Assembly: GCA_017535665.1 (NCBI GenBank)
Contig: JAFXTS010000016.1
Location: 1-36,481, forward strand
Length of the DNA stretch: 36,481 nucleotides
Source of the DNA: Bacteroidales bacterium
Lineage (GTDB): Bacteria; Bacteroidota; Bacteroidia; Bacteroidales; WCHB1-69
Direction of reading: 5' to 3'
Shown here in pieces: positions 1 through 8,092 of the stretch. Position 1 is the first letter of the stretch. Each line of letters begins with the position of its first letter. The notes beneath the pieces were generated by a model, which was given only the letters and a program-made list of their open reading frames with translations, was not told the origin of the DNA and searched no databases. The position numbers and the translations under genes were made by a program.

Positions 1-299
1 ATCCTGCATTTATTATCGAAGACATCATTCATGCCCTTCCCACGGATTGCCCATGCCATGAGGCGCTTGCGCTATCCTATCCCAAATACACCTATCCTCA
101 GTTTCTGTTTGACATGAAAATGGAGGATGAGACAGAATGCATTCGCCGCGTCAATCATCACTCCTTTGTGATACTGCTGATACAAGTCGACTTATACAAC
201 CAATACCACACAGCGATCTGCCCAGCGCAATATCGGTATAGCATGGCTCCCGACGCGCAAGAAATGTATATGTGGTATGCAGTGCCAATAAAAGATTAA
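1..299 (+). CDS. C-terminal end of an unknown protein, cut by the window edge
   Basis: The third frame is open from the first bases of the window to a TAA at 297-299, giving about 98 residues with no start inside the window that explains the upstream open frame. The visible part reads PAFIIEDIIHALPTD near the edge and ends in WYAVPIKD. I do not recognise a family. It lies directly upstream of a decayed RHS core end, in the position that immunity genes hold relative to cassettes further right, so it may be the immunity gene of a cassette left of the window. That is inference from position only. Internal ATG codons at 114 and 120 could also start a 61- or 59-residue product. Confidence 0.5.
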   Translation, partial: PAFIIEDIIHALPTDCPCHEALALSYPKYTYPQFLFDMKMEDETECIRRVNHHSFVILLIQVDLYNQYHTAICPAQYRYSMAPDAQEMYMWYAVPIKD

Positions 300-336
300 A
301 AAAACACCATGCCCACAACCTTTCCTCATGCAACGC

Positions 337-412
337 TCCCTCAGCACGTCCCCGCCATTCCGGCTCTGCTACCCCCCCTCTCCATCTGGCTCTTTGTTGC
401 TCCGCTGGCGGG
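337..412 (+). pseudogene. Decayed RHS core-end fragment (cassette remnant 0)
   Basis: The stretch aligns by eye with the core end of the intact cassettes: CTCCATCTGGCTC at 378-390 is the SIWL codons and CCGCTGGCGG at 402-411 is the DPLAD codons. The frame is lost and the YNSDL codons are replaced by a CCGCCATTCCGGC-type sequence, also seen in the decayed cassette at 9908-10031. It stops near 412 and is followed at about 444 by mid-RHS sequence, so two RHS pieces are joined head to tail with part of each missing. No function is expected. It is preceded by a C/T-rich non-coding leader like those ahead of the other cassettes. Confidence 0.6.
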
Positions 413-452
413 AGGGAAATTGGAAGATAGATGCAGATAAATTTACGGCAAG

Positions 453-2750
453 ATGGGCGAGGTTACGGAAAATATTCATACTTTTGCGCTTCCAAACGAA
501 TCGCAACCCTACACCTTCAAGATGAATTACAGTTACGACAGCTGGAAAATTTGCGCAAGCCGAATGAAGAGAAAACTTGTTTTCTGTTCTGAGGCGCAGC
601 CAAATTTGCGCGTAGCGAACCGTGTGCAGAGCATCACCTACCCCGACGGAGAGGTGGTGAGCTACTGGTACAACCGTGGCGGCATGCTACGCAACATGGA
701 GGGACAGAAAGGCACGCAGACTTTCAAATACATTGAAAAGATTTATTACAACCGTTACGGGCTGAAGGACGCGCAGTGGTACGGCAACGGTACTGAAGTG
801 AAGTACAGCTACGACACACTGATGCGCCTCTCGCTGTTAGAGAGCCGCGGCGCGCTGGGGGTGATGCAACACGTGACGTACGACTACGACAAGGCGGGCA
901 ACATCACGGGCATACAGAACTCCGCCCCCATCTCCTCCAACGGTCTGGGCGGCACCTATGCCATGACCTACGCCTACGACAGCCTGTACCGGCTGCAGGG
1001 CAGCACCGGTGGGCTGAACGGGATGAAGAACTACAGCTACTGTCTGGACATGGCCTACGAGGCCAACGGGCGCATCCTCCGCAAGAGCCAGCTGGCGCGC
1101 ACGTTTACCAGCACCTCGTCTGACACGCTGATGAACTACGCCCACCTGTACAACTACGGCACGGCACCCGTGAACAACCGTGTGCAGAGCGTGGCCGACA
1201 CCGTGGGAACCGGTCCCGCACAGACATTCACCTGGGACGCCAACGGCAACATGCTCTCGCACGCCTCAAGCATAGGGGTAAGAACCCACTGCTGGGACGA
1301 GCTGAACCGCCTGCAGGGCAGCGCCGATAAGAAGCACAACGCCTGCTACCTGTATGATGCCGGCGGCGACCGGTTCTACAAGTTCTCGGGGACGCCGGAT
1401 ATCATGTACGTGAACGGCCAGTGGCACACCTACCTCACCTTCTCCGACCCCACGCTGTACGCCTCACCCTACCTGGTGGCCACTAACAAGGGCTACACCA
1501 AGCACTACTATGCCGAGAGCGAGCGCATCGCCAGCAAGATAGGCGGCGGCGGCTTGCAGAACCTGCACGCTGTTTGTGATGAGCTCTACACCGACAACAC
1601 CAGCGCTGGCTCAGCACATGTACTCCCCCGTCCGTATGCCGAGCTCCCTGAATTGGACTTTGAGGCCAAGCGCGACTCCAGCAAGATGCATCTGAAGCGC
1701 CTCGCCGGTTGTATCGGGGGTGAGATGGGCGAGATAAAGGAGAATATCCTTGTGGTGCTGAACCAGTATGCTGCGGGCGCCCAGGCATCCCCTCATTCCG
1801 AAGACGAATGCTACTGGTACCACCCCGACCATCTGGGCAGCGCGAGCTGGGTGAGCGATAAGGCTGGCAAGGGCATCCAGCACCTGTACTACCTGCCGTG
1901 GGGCGAGGAGCTGGACAACCAGCGGGCCACCGACTATGCAAGCCGCTACACCTTCTCGGGCAAGGAGCGCGATGTGGAGACCGGCTACGGCTACTTCGGC
2001 GCGCGGTACTACAACTCCGACCTCTCCATCTGGCTCTCGGTGGATCCGATGAGTGACAAGTACCCTGGAGTGAGTCCGTACGTGTATTGTGCGAACAATC
2101 CGGTGCGGTTGATAGACCCGGACGGGAGGGAGGTTTACATAAGAGGAGAGGCTGCAAAAGATTTTTTTCATCAAGTCAGAATCGGGGCAAAAGCGTATGG
2201 AATTTCTGTAAAAATGGATAAAGATGGAAAACTTAGTGCCAAGTACAAAGGGAAAGGAGAAATATCTGAAGACGGCGCCAAATTAATGAATGCAATAACC
2301 GATCAAACTGTGAAGGTGAATGTGAATGCCATCGAACATACTGAGGGGGACATGAACTATATGTTTGGAGGAATGTTTGGAGGAAATGAAATTGCAGGAG
2401 AAGTTATTGATGGACATTTTATTGGCCAAATGGCTATCGCAAATCAAATAGTAAAGCCATCTGAATTGAACAAACTAGATAATGCGTATGGGAAATATGG
2501 ACAAACTAGCTTGCATGAGATAACAGAGGCATATATAGGCGCACGATTGTCTATGGAACGCGGCCATTCTTCTATAGGGACGGGAATGAATAGTTACATT
2601 TTTCAAGAGGCACATGAGGCAGCAATTCCTCAAGCTGGGCCTGTACTTTACGGTTGTTTCGAAAACGAAATCACAGGAGAAATGTGGATAGAATGGCAAG
2701 ACAATAAAAGAAACTTATTAAAAGATTTAGACATTCCAAACAGTAAATAA
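453..2750 (+). CDS. Truncated RHS/YD-repeat protein with HEITE putative metallopeptidase tip (cassette 1)
   Basis: The 765-residue product is the C-terminal part of an RHS polymorphic toxin. Residues about 32-450 hold degenerate YD repeats (YDYDKAGNITG, TWDANGNMLS, CWDELNRLQG). Residues about 453-559 are the RHS-associated core (HPDHLGSASW, FSGKERDVETGYGYFGARYY, YCANNPVRLIDPDGR). Residues 560-765 are a variable tip with H688-E689 in LHEITEAY and a possible further ligand H721 in EAHEAAIPQ, suggesting a zinc metallopeptidase-like toxin. There is no signal peptide and none of the normal N-terminal RHS shell: homology begins at about 444 (YGKMGEVTEN) with an in-frame TAA at 438-440. The start is therefore the first ATG in a truncated frame, and expression is uncertain. 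A 72-nt in-frame insertion interrupts the reading at residues 32-55. The TAA overlaps the ATG of the next gene by one base. Confidence 0.8.
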   Translation: MGEVTENIHTFALPNESQPYTFKMNYSYDSWKICASRMKRKLVFCSEAQPNLRVANRVQSITYPDGEVVSYWYNRGGMLRNMEGQKGTQTFKYIEKIYYNRYGLKDAQWYGNGTEVKYSYDTLMRLSLLESRGALGVMQHVTYDYDKAGNITGIQNSAPISSNGLGGTYAMTYAYDSLYRLQGSTGGLNGMKNYSYCLDMAYEANGRILRKSQLARTFTSTSSDTLMNYAHLYNYGTAPVNNRVQSVADTVGTGPAQTFTWDANGNMLSHASSIGVRTHCWDELNRLQGSADKKHNACYLYDAGGDRFYKFSGTPDIMYVNGQWHTYLTFSDPTLYASPYLVATNKGYTKHYYAESERIASKIGGGGLQNLHAVCDELYTDNTSAGSAHVLPRPYAELPELDFEAKRDSSKMHLKRLAGCIGGEMGEIKENILVVLNQYAAGAQASPHSEDECYWYHPDHLGSASWVSDKAGKGIQHLYYLPWGEELDNQRATDYASRYTFSGKERDVETGYGYFGARYYNSDLSIWLSVDPMSDKYPGVSPYVYCANNPVRLIDPDGREVYIRGEAAKDFFHQVRIGAKAYGISVKMDKDGKLSAKYKGKGEISEDGAKLMNAITDQTVKVNVNAIEHTEGDMNYMFGGMFGGNEIAGEVIDGHFIGQMAIANQIVKPSELNKLDNAYGKYGQTSLHEITEAYIGARLSMERGHSSIGTGMNSYIFQEAHEAAIPQAGPVLYGCFENEITGEMWIEWQDNKRNLLKDLDIPNSK
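546..617 (+). repeat. 72-nt in-frame inverted-repeat insertion in the RHS frame
   Basis: Between the codons for YDSW and NRVQSITYPDGE lie exactly 24 extra codons. The insert carries AAATTTGCGC as a direct repeat at 547-556 and 602-611. It also has an inverted repeat of 11-nt arms with one mismatch, GAAGAGAAAAC (566-576) and GTTTTCTGTTC (579-589), around TT. GCGCAAGCC and GGCGCAGCC lie near its ends. Its last bases (CGTAGCG, 611-617) reappear at the left breakpoint of the second RHS copy at 3374-3380, so the same element probably sat there too. It resembles a miniature palindromic element that is read through as protein. Family not identified. Confidence 0.6.
611..2131 (+). repeat. Long direct repeat, copy A (RHS core)
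   Basis: About 1.52 kb matches 3374-4881 almost base for base. The differences I see are scattered substitutions, a 12-nt longer segment in this copy near 1770-1790 (coding AAGAQ versus QT), and AAG here against TAG in copy B (3528-3530). Identity ends sharply at the DPDGR codons, after which the two sequences are unrelated. A repeat this long in direct orientation 2.76 kb apart is a strong substrate for homologous recombination. Confidence 0.9.
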
Positions 2751-3265
2751 TGAAAAGATACACTCTCTATTTTATTTTTACAATTTGTACAATGATACCA
2801 TCAGATGGGCAAACTATATATGATTACGCAATGTCACAATATAAGACTTTGCCTTTTACAAATCGGTCAATTTCAATTATCAGCATTGACTCTGTACGCG
2901 ATTTTTACATATTATATGGTATAGATTCTCTTCTTTCAAAATATAAAATAATAACTCGAAAAGTATCTTCTAATTCTTCCCCTATTTGTGTGGGGCAAAA
3001 GTATGAAGTTTCCATCATTGAGCTTAAGGCAGTATCCCCATATGAAGAAAAAATGCTCTGTGATATTTTTTATAATTTGGGAGAATCCAATCCTATCGCT
3101 AATGAACCTGAATATAATTGCGACTTGTGTATCGTGAAGGAGTTTTTTGGAAAAAACTATGTCACTGAACCAATTGATCAGGAAAAATATGTTCAGTGGA
3201 TAATACAAAACCCGATAAAAATCCAAAGTAGTAGAATCAATAATCAAGAAAAAATCAGTGAATGA
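2750..3265 (+). CDS. Exported small protein, probable immunity to cassette 1 tip
   Basis: The 171-residue protein begins MKRYTLYFIFTICTM, a signal peptide with likely cleavage after the SDGQ segment near residue 21. The mature part is acidic to neutral with a few cysteines (C100, C125, C128 region). I do not recognise a family. The ATG overlaps the TAA of the preceding RHS gene by one base, which implies translational coupling and is the normal position of a polymorphic-toxin immunity gene. Base composition is AT-rich, like the toxin tip and unlike the RHS core. The role is inferred from position. The signal peptide suggests it neutralises the toxin in the periplasm or at the envelope. Confidence 0.65.
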   Translation: MKRYTLYFIFTICTMIPSDGQTIYDYAMSQYKTLPFTNRSISIISIDSVRDFYILYGIDSLLSKYKIITRKVSSNSSPICVGQKYEVSIIELKAVSPYEEKMLCDIFYNLGESNPIANEPEYNCDLCIVKEFFGKNYVTEPIDQEKYVQWIIQNPIKIQSSRINNQEKISE

Positions 3266-3305
3266 CAAATAAGATTTTCCCTCCAACTATATCACCTTCG
3301 CATCC

Positions 3306-5489
3306 ATGAAATTCAACTGTTCTCCCAACACAATCATTCTCCTTCCAGCGCAGCACCGTCCTTTCGGTTCCGCCGTAGCGAACCGTGTGCAGAGCATCAC
3401 CTACCCCGACGGAGAGGTGGTGAGCTACAAGTACGACCGTGGCGGCATGCTGCTCCGCATGGATGGGCGGAAAGGCACGCAGACTTTCAAATACATTGAC
3501 AGGATTTGCTACAACCGTTACGGGCTGTAGGACGCGCAGTGGTACGGCAACGGTACTGAAGTGAAGTACAGCTACGACACACTGCTGCGTCTCTCGCTGT
3601 TAGAGAGCCGCGGCGCGCTGGGGGTGATGCAACACGTGACGTACGACTACGACAAGGCGGGCAACATCACAGGCATACAGAACTCCGCCCCCATCTCCCC
3701 CAACGGTCTGGGCGGCACCTATGCCATGACCTACGCCTACGACAGTCTGTACCGCCTGCAGGGCAGCACTGGCGGACTGAACGGCATGAAGAATTACAGC
3801 TACTGGCTCGACATGGCCTACGACGCCAACGGGCGCATTCTCCGCAAGAGCCAGCTGACGCGGGTGTTTACCAGCACCTCGTCTGACACGCTGATGAACT
3901 ACGCCCACCTGTACAACTACGGCACGGCACCCGTGAACAACCGTGTGCAAAGCGTGGCCGACACCGTGGGAACCGGTCCCGCACAGACATTCACCTGGGA
4001 CGCCAACGGCAACATGCTCTCGCACGCCTCAAGCATAGGGGTAAGGACCCACTGCTGGGACGAGCTGAACCGCCTGCAGGGCAGCGCCGACAAGAAGCAC
4101 AACGCCTGCTACCTGTACGATGCCGGCGGCGACCGGTTCTACAAGTTCTCGGGGACGCCAGATATCATGTACGTGAACGGCCAGTGGCACACCTACCTCA
4201 CCTTCTCCGACCCCACGCTGTACGCCTCGCCCTACCTGGTGGCCACTAACAAGGGCTACACCAAGCACTACTATGCCGAGAGCGAGCGCATCGCCAGCAA
4301 GATAGGCGGCGGCGGCCTGCAGAACCTGCACGCCGTTTGTGATGAGCTCTACACCGACAACACCAGCGCTGGCTCAGCACATGTACTCCCCCGTCCGTAT
4401 GCCGAGCTCCCTGCATTGGACTTTGAGGCCAAGCGCGACTCCAGCAAGATGCATCTGAAGCGCCTCGCCGGTTGTATCGGGGGTGAGATGGGCGAGATAA
4501 AGGAGAATATCCTTGTGGTGCTGAACCAGTATCAGACCTCTCCTCATTCCGAAGACGAATGCTACTGGTACCACCCCGACCACCTCGGCAGCGCGAGCTG
4601 GGTGAGCGACAAGGCCGGCAAGGGCATCCAGTACCTGTACTACCTGCCGTGGGGCGAGGAGCTGGACAACCAGCGGGCCACCGACTATGCAAGCCGCTAC
4701 ACCTTCTCGGGCAAGGAGCGCGATATGGAGACCGGCTACGGCTACTTCGGCGCGCGGTACTACAATAGTGACCTGAGCATCTGGCTGAGCGTGGACCCGT
4801 TGGCGGACAAATATCCTGGTCTATCTCCGTACACCTACTGCGCGAACAATCCGGTGAAGTTGGTGGATCCGGACGGGAGGGGTATTTGGGAGTTTGATGA
4901 CAGTGGGAATTTAACAAAGGTGGGAGAATCCGACTTTGATGAATTTCACAAAGTTGATTACCATGGAAATAGAACAGGAGAAAGTTTATTTTTTGAAAGA
5001 AAAGTTGTCACTGACGATTTTTGTATTGATGGTAAACATAGCAGTTCATACTACATTGAAGTGGAGAACACAGAGGATGCGTTTACAATATTTTCTTTTA
5101 TGGCAAAGTGTGCAATTGATAGAGGAGGAGAATTTGCTTTTGCAGTAACTGAAAATGATATGGGGATAGTAGGTGGCGATAAGGGTGCTATTATTGGAGA
5201 AAGCAATGCTATGGGTAATTTGTTAACACACAACAAGAGAGGATATGTTTTTACAGAAGCATGGCACAACCATTACGACAATGGATGTCCAAGTCAATAT
5301 GAGCCCGGCATAGATGATATTAGACTTGCCTCTCAATATCCAGGCATATCATTTTATATTCTAACTCAACGTGGATCAGTATTTTATGACGGACAAACTC
5401 CACCCGCAAAGCTTTGTCCAGAAGAACGAAGAAATCTACTTGACCTTGACGGCTTTGAAATCACAGCACCAGATCCCAAAAAGCACTAA
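3306..5489 (+). pseudogene. RHS/YD-repeat cassette 2 with JAMM-like tip, broken by an in-frame TAG
   Basis: Translation from ATG 3306 gives the RHS repeats in frame but stops at TAG 3528-3530, where cassette 1 has AAG (GLKDAQW). The same frame reopens at once, and the next possible start is GTG 3561, giving 642 residues to 5489. These contain the YD repeats, the RHS core (HPDHLGSASW to YCANNPVKLVDPDGR, ending near residue 441) and a new AT-rich tip. The tip has WHNHYDNGCPS...GIDD (H569, H571, S578, D585/D586), resembling the JAMM/JAB metalloprotease motif with a slightly longer Ser-Asp spacing, plus an upstream acidic residue in VTEND. There is no RHS N-terminus. The left junction is a C/T-rich leader joined to the end of the 72-nt element at 3374. 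It is probably silent, either a pseudogene or a donor cassette. Confidence 0.8.
3374..4881 (+). repeat. Long direct repeat, copy B (RHS core)
   Basis: This is the partner of the repeat at 611-2131, in the same orientation. It is about 13 nt shorter because of a small deletion near 4530-4540. It starts at CGTAGCGAACC and ends at the GACGGGAGG codons of DPDGR. Confidence 0.9.
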
Positions 5490-5491
5490 AC

Positions 5492-6022
5492 ATGGAAACA
5501 AAGAGAAGCATTCTTTTTATTGTATTTGTAATCATGTTTGGGAAAATTTCCGCCCAAAATGATTCGTGTTATGTCCTTCCCGAAATGGTTAATACCCATC
5601 CGGCTTTCACAGCATTATTGGATTCTATTGTGGGGTGGACAGATTGTCTTCCCGCCTACGAACCTAAATTATACCATATATACACAAAAGACTCTGTGGA
5701 TGAAATTGGACAAAAAGCCATGTTTTTATATGTGTATAGAACATCGAAGATGAATAGCAAGTGGCATGGAGGATGTGCATGGACTAAACAAAATAATGCA
5801 TGGTTTTTCTGGGAAGATTGTCCCTCCGATATCATAGGACTTCATTTGGCCGATTGTATTGGCACAAAAGACATTATTCTCGGAGATATGGAAGTGATAA
5901 GAGACTACCTTCCTGTTGTAGTGTGTGTGTTCTGGAAAGGAGAGTTTTGGGTCTTAAATATTTGCGGATGGGGGCCGTGCAAGCCCAAGGAGATGTCATT
6001 CCCCATACGCATTACCCCATGA
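5492..6022 (+). CDS. Exported small protein, probable immunity to cassette 2 JAMM-like tip
   Basis: The 176-residue protein starts METKRSILFIVFVIMFGKISAQ, a signal peptide ending at about residue 22. The mature chain contains several Cys and Trp residues (WHGGCAWTKQ, FFWEDCPSD, ICGWGPCKP). No family is recognised. It begins two bases after the stop of cassette 2, so it is very likely co-transcribed with it. Function is inferred from position and size. The secreted form again points to protection outside the cytoplasm. Confidence 0.65.
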   Translation: METKRSILFIVFVIMFGKISAQNDSCYVLPEMVNTHPAFTALLDSIVGWTDCLPAYEPKLYHIYTKDSVDEIGQKAMFLYVYRTSKMNSKWHGGCAWTKQNNAWFFWEDCPSDIIGLHLADCIGTKDIILGDMEVIRDYLPVVVCVFWKGEFWVLNICGWGPCKPKEMSFPIRITP

Positions 6023-6034
6023 TAACCAATAAAT

Positions 6035-6640
6035 ATGAAAGTAAAACTCTTCACTTTATTTTTTTTGATGTTTTTCATTCTGCCCGTGGGGATGAATGGT
6101 CAAGAACTTTGTGACGATTGTGCATTACAGATAGTTGAGGATTCCCAACACAACAACTGCTGTAATAAGTGTCTTGTAAATTATTATACCGCCCGATTGA
6201 AACAAGATATTACGCATGGCAATCTTTGGGCAGATGATGTGTATACCAAAACAGAAGTGGCACAAATGCCCAAAATCTCTGATAGCATATCGAGCAATTT
6301 CACAGTGAGTAATGTCAGAAGAGCCGTCGGATATTACTTGGATGATAATAATGTCTTACATCGTGGCGATTTCTTTTTAGTTTCATTAGAACAAGAAGAG
6401 AATGCTCTTTCCAAGCTGTCATCTATAGTGCTCATAACCAATAATGACGAGCAATTTATCAAAGGCCAATCCTACCAATTAGCTTTATGCCCCTATTTCA
6501 AAAGAGACCAGGGCATTCGCATTGTTAATGATCAAGAGATAGAAGTAATTCACGGCCCCCAAACTCTTTTTGATTTGGTCTATAAAAAATGGCTGATCTG
6601 CATGTTAGAATATGGAATTAATTATTTTTTCTTGCAATAA
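6035..6640 (+). CDS. Exported hypothetical protein, orphan immunity candidate
   Basis: The 201-residue product has a clear signal peptide (MKVKLFTLFFLMFFILPVGMNGQ) followed by a Cys-rich start (ELCDDCALQ...HNNCCNKC). No known domain is recognised. It lies 12 nt after the previous immunity candidate and has no toxin tip directly upstream, so it is either a second immunity protein for cassette 2 or the survivor of a lost cassette. Composition is AT-rich like its neighbours. Confidence 0.55.
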   Translation: MKVKLFTLFFLMFFILPVGMNGQELCDDCALQIVEDSQHNNCCNKCLVNYYTARLKQDITHGNLWADDVYTKTEVAQMPKISDSISSNFTVSNVRRAVGYYLDDNNVLHRGDFFLVSLEQEENALSKLSSIVLITNNDEQFIKGQSYQLALCPYFKRDQGIRIVNDQEIEVIHGPQTLFDLVYKKWLICMLEYGINYFFLQ

Positions 6641-6711
6641 CTGAAAAGCATCCCGTTGGCGAGAAAAGAGAAAAAACTGAAGTGTCTTGAAATACTATTG
6701 TAGCGATAACG

Positions 6712-7122
6712 ATGAGAAATTTTATTTGCACAATAACAATTTGGTTGATATTTCTTCCGCTTTTGCACTCACAATCCAATTCTATGCAGGGCGACACCAT
6801 TCAGTGTCTGTGCCATGTGGATAGAATAAGAATGTTTAAATCCCACGTGGTAATTGATGTCCATAATGAAAAAAAATGGAGATACTCTATCTTTAGTGTG
6901 AAAAGGAATCGGTATGATCGTCAAAAAAACTGCGTTAGAATAAAAAAGCATAAAGAATACCTGTTGACATTCGTATTATACAGCAAGGTATGCTACATTG
7001 GCGATCCTCGAACAATGATAGTACGGATAGGAGATGAAAGATTTATTTATAAGGAAGATTTTAGAAGTGGGGAGTTAGTGATAGCTATTGACCTTGATGG
7101 AAAGTATTACTCATGTGACTAA
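6712..7122 (+). CDS. Exported hypothetical protein, orphan immunity candidate
   Basis: The 136-residue product begins MRNFICTITIWLIFLPLLHSQ, a signal peptide with cleavage near residue 21, and continues with a basic, beta-rich-looking chain. Family unknown. It stands 71 nt after the preceding gene and 118 nt before the next cassette, again without its own toxin tip. By position it is an immunity-like gene left in the array, but nothing in the sequence proves this. Confidence 0.5.
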   Translation: MRNFICTITIWLIFLPLLHSQSNSMQGDTIQCLCHVDRIRMFKSHVVIDVHNEKKWRYSIFSVKRNRYDRQKNCVRIKKHKEYLLTFVLYSKVCYIGDPRTMIVRIGDERFIYKEDFRSGELVIAIDLDGKYYSCD

Positions 7123-7184
7123 TGAATGCCCTAACTTTAACCAACAATTCCAACCGAACCGTCCCTCAACCCTCCGCATCCCCG

Positions 7185-7208
7185 TATCCCCATATCCCCA
7201 TATCCCCA
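7185..7208 (+). repeat. Three tandem TATCCCCA units in the cassette 3 leader
   Basis: TATCCCCA occurs at 7185-7192, 7193-7200 and 7201-7208, inside a C/T-rich non-coding stretch (about 7123-7240) that precedes cassette 3. Similar C-rich leaders without the repeat precede the other cassettes. A slippage-prone tract is possible; no function is evident. Confidence 0.7.
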
Positions 7209-7240
7209 TATAACCGAATCCTCAATAGCCCAAAAAAATC

Positions 7241-8080
7241 GTGCCACGCAAAACCATCCCGCTCATGCCCATCACCCTGTCCCCTATAATCTGTACACTT
7301 CCCTCGGCGCGGCACTACAACTCCGCCCTCTCCATCTGGCTGAGCGTGGATCCGATGGCGGACAAGTACCCGTCATTGTCCCCATACACATATTGTGGTA
7401 ACAATCCGGTGAAATTGGTGGATAAGGATGGAAGGGAAATCTCTGACCATATTGATAAGTATGGCAATATCATTGCCCATTATGATGATGGAGATAATAG
7501 TGTATACTTGCATAAAGATGGAACTACAAAAACTGATATCGACCAACAAAGACTATCGCAACACAATACTGGAGGATATGGCACTAAAATTGGCGAATTA
7601 GGGGGCAATATTGATGTGTCTGAAGTAATGAAAAACAAGTTAGCACAAAGTGCAAAGGAGGCCAGTAATATGAGTATTTATGATTACTATTTGGCAGTTA
7701 AAACAGGAGGCAAGTGGGATTTAAAAAACAATAGGAAAACAATTTTTGGAGTAGCATGGGGTAAAAGAAATACACTTCCAACAACCTTTTCTTTTGGCGA
7801 AAATAAGGGGATGAATGCTGCCGACGTTGGAAATTACCATGCTGGTTATAGCGGACGTGCTGCAAACATTCCTCATTATCTTTTGTGGAAAGGTGCTGGT
7901 TTAGCCGAAACATTTAAGGAGTTCAAATATGGCAACTACTTAAGAGCAACAAGTAGTGCGATACTGTTTTTAGATTATCGTTTTTTGCCATCCGGTGATA
8001 GCCTACAGGATTTCCATTGGAATAGTAAAGGAATGTTTGATTATGATAAAAAAATAATAAATTCTCTTTTTCATCATTAA
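7241..8080 (+). CDS. Orphan RHS tip with toxin-44-like domain (cassette 3)
   Basis: Only the last piece of an RHS core is present: SARHYNSALSIWLSV...DPMADKYPS...YCGNNPVKLVDKDGR, nucleotides 7301-7436. A tip of about 210 residues follows. The tip contains a VKTGGKWDLK segment followed by NAADVGNYHAGYSGR and HYLLWKGAG, which resembles the polymorphic toxin type 44 (Ntox44) family, predicted in the literature to act as a nuclease. The core is missing, so the frame before residue 26 is translated non-coding leader. The start is uncertain: GTG 7241 or in-frame ATG 7265. It is followed 12 nt later by a lipoprotein gene. As it stands it could not be delivered as an RHS toxin; it would need to be joined to a complete RHS shell. 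Confidence 0.65.
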   Translation: MPRKTIPLMPITLSPIICTLPSARHYNSALSIWLSVDPMADKYPSLSPYTYCGNNPVKLVDKDGREISDHIDKYGNIIAHYDDGDNSVYLHKDGTTKTDIDQQRLSQHNTGGYGTKIGELGGNIDVSEVMKNKLAQSAKEASNMSIYDYYLAVKTGGKWDLKNNRKTIFGVAWGKRNTLPTTFSFGENKGMNAADVGNYHAGYSGRAANIPHYLLWKGAGLAETFKEFKYGNYLRATSSAILFLDYRFLPSGDSLQDFHWNSKGMFDYDKKIINSLFHH

Positions 8081-8092
8081 AAAATAAAAAAT

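Noticed and set aside
837..1262. Minus-strand open frame over the RHS core (and its twin at 3600-4025)
   Set aside because: It is a shadow of the GC-rich RHS frame, repeated because the core is duplicated. Composition is low-complexity His/Val/Gly and no start signal is seen.
1483..2174. Long minus-strand open frames over the RHS core, twin at 4246-4917
   Set aside because: Arg/Ser/Pro-rich shadow translation opposite the clear RHS-associated core; no family resemblance.
7185..7208. TATCCCCA units as a protein-binding operator array
   Set aside because: Three units in a C-rich leader with no symmetry; more simply a short slippage tract.
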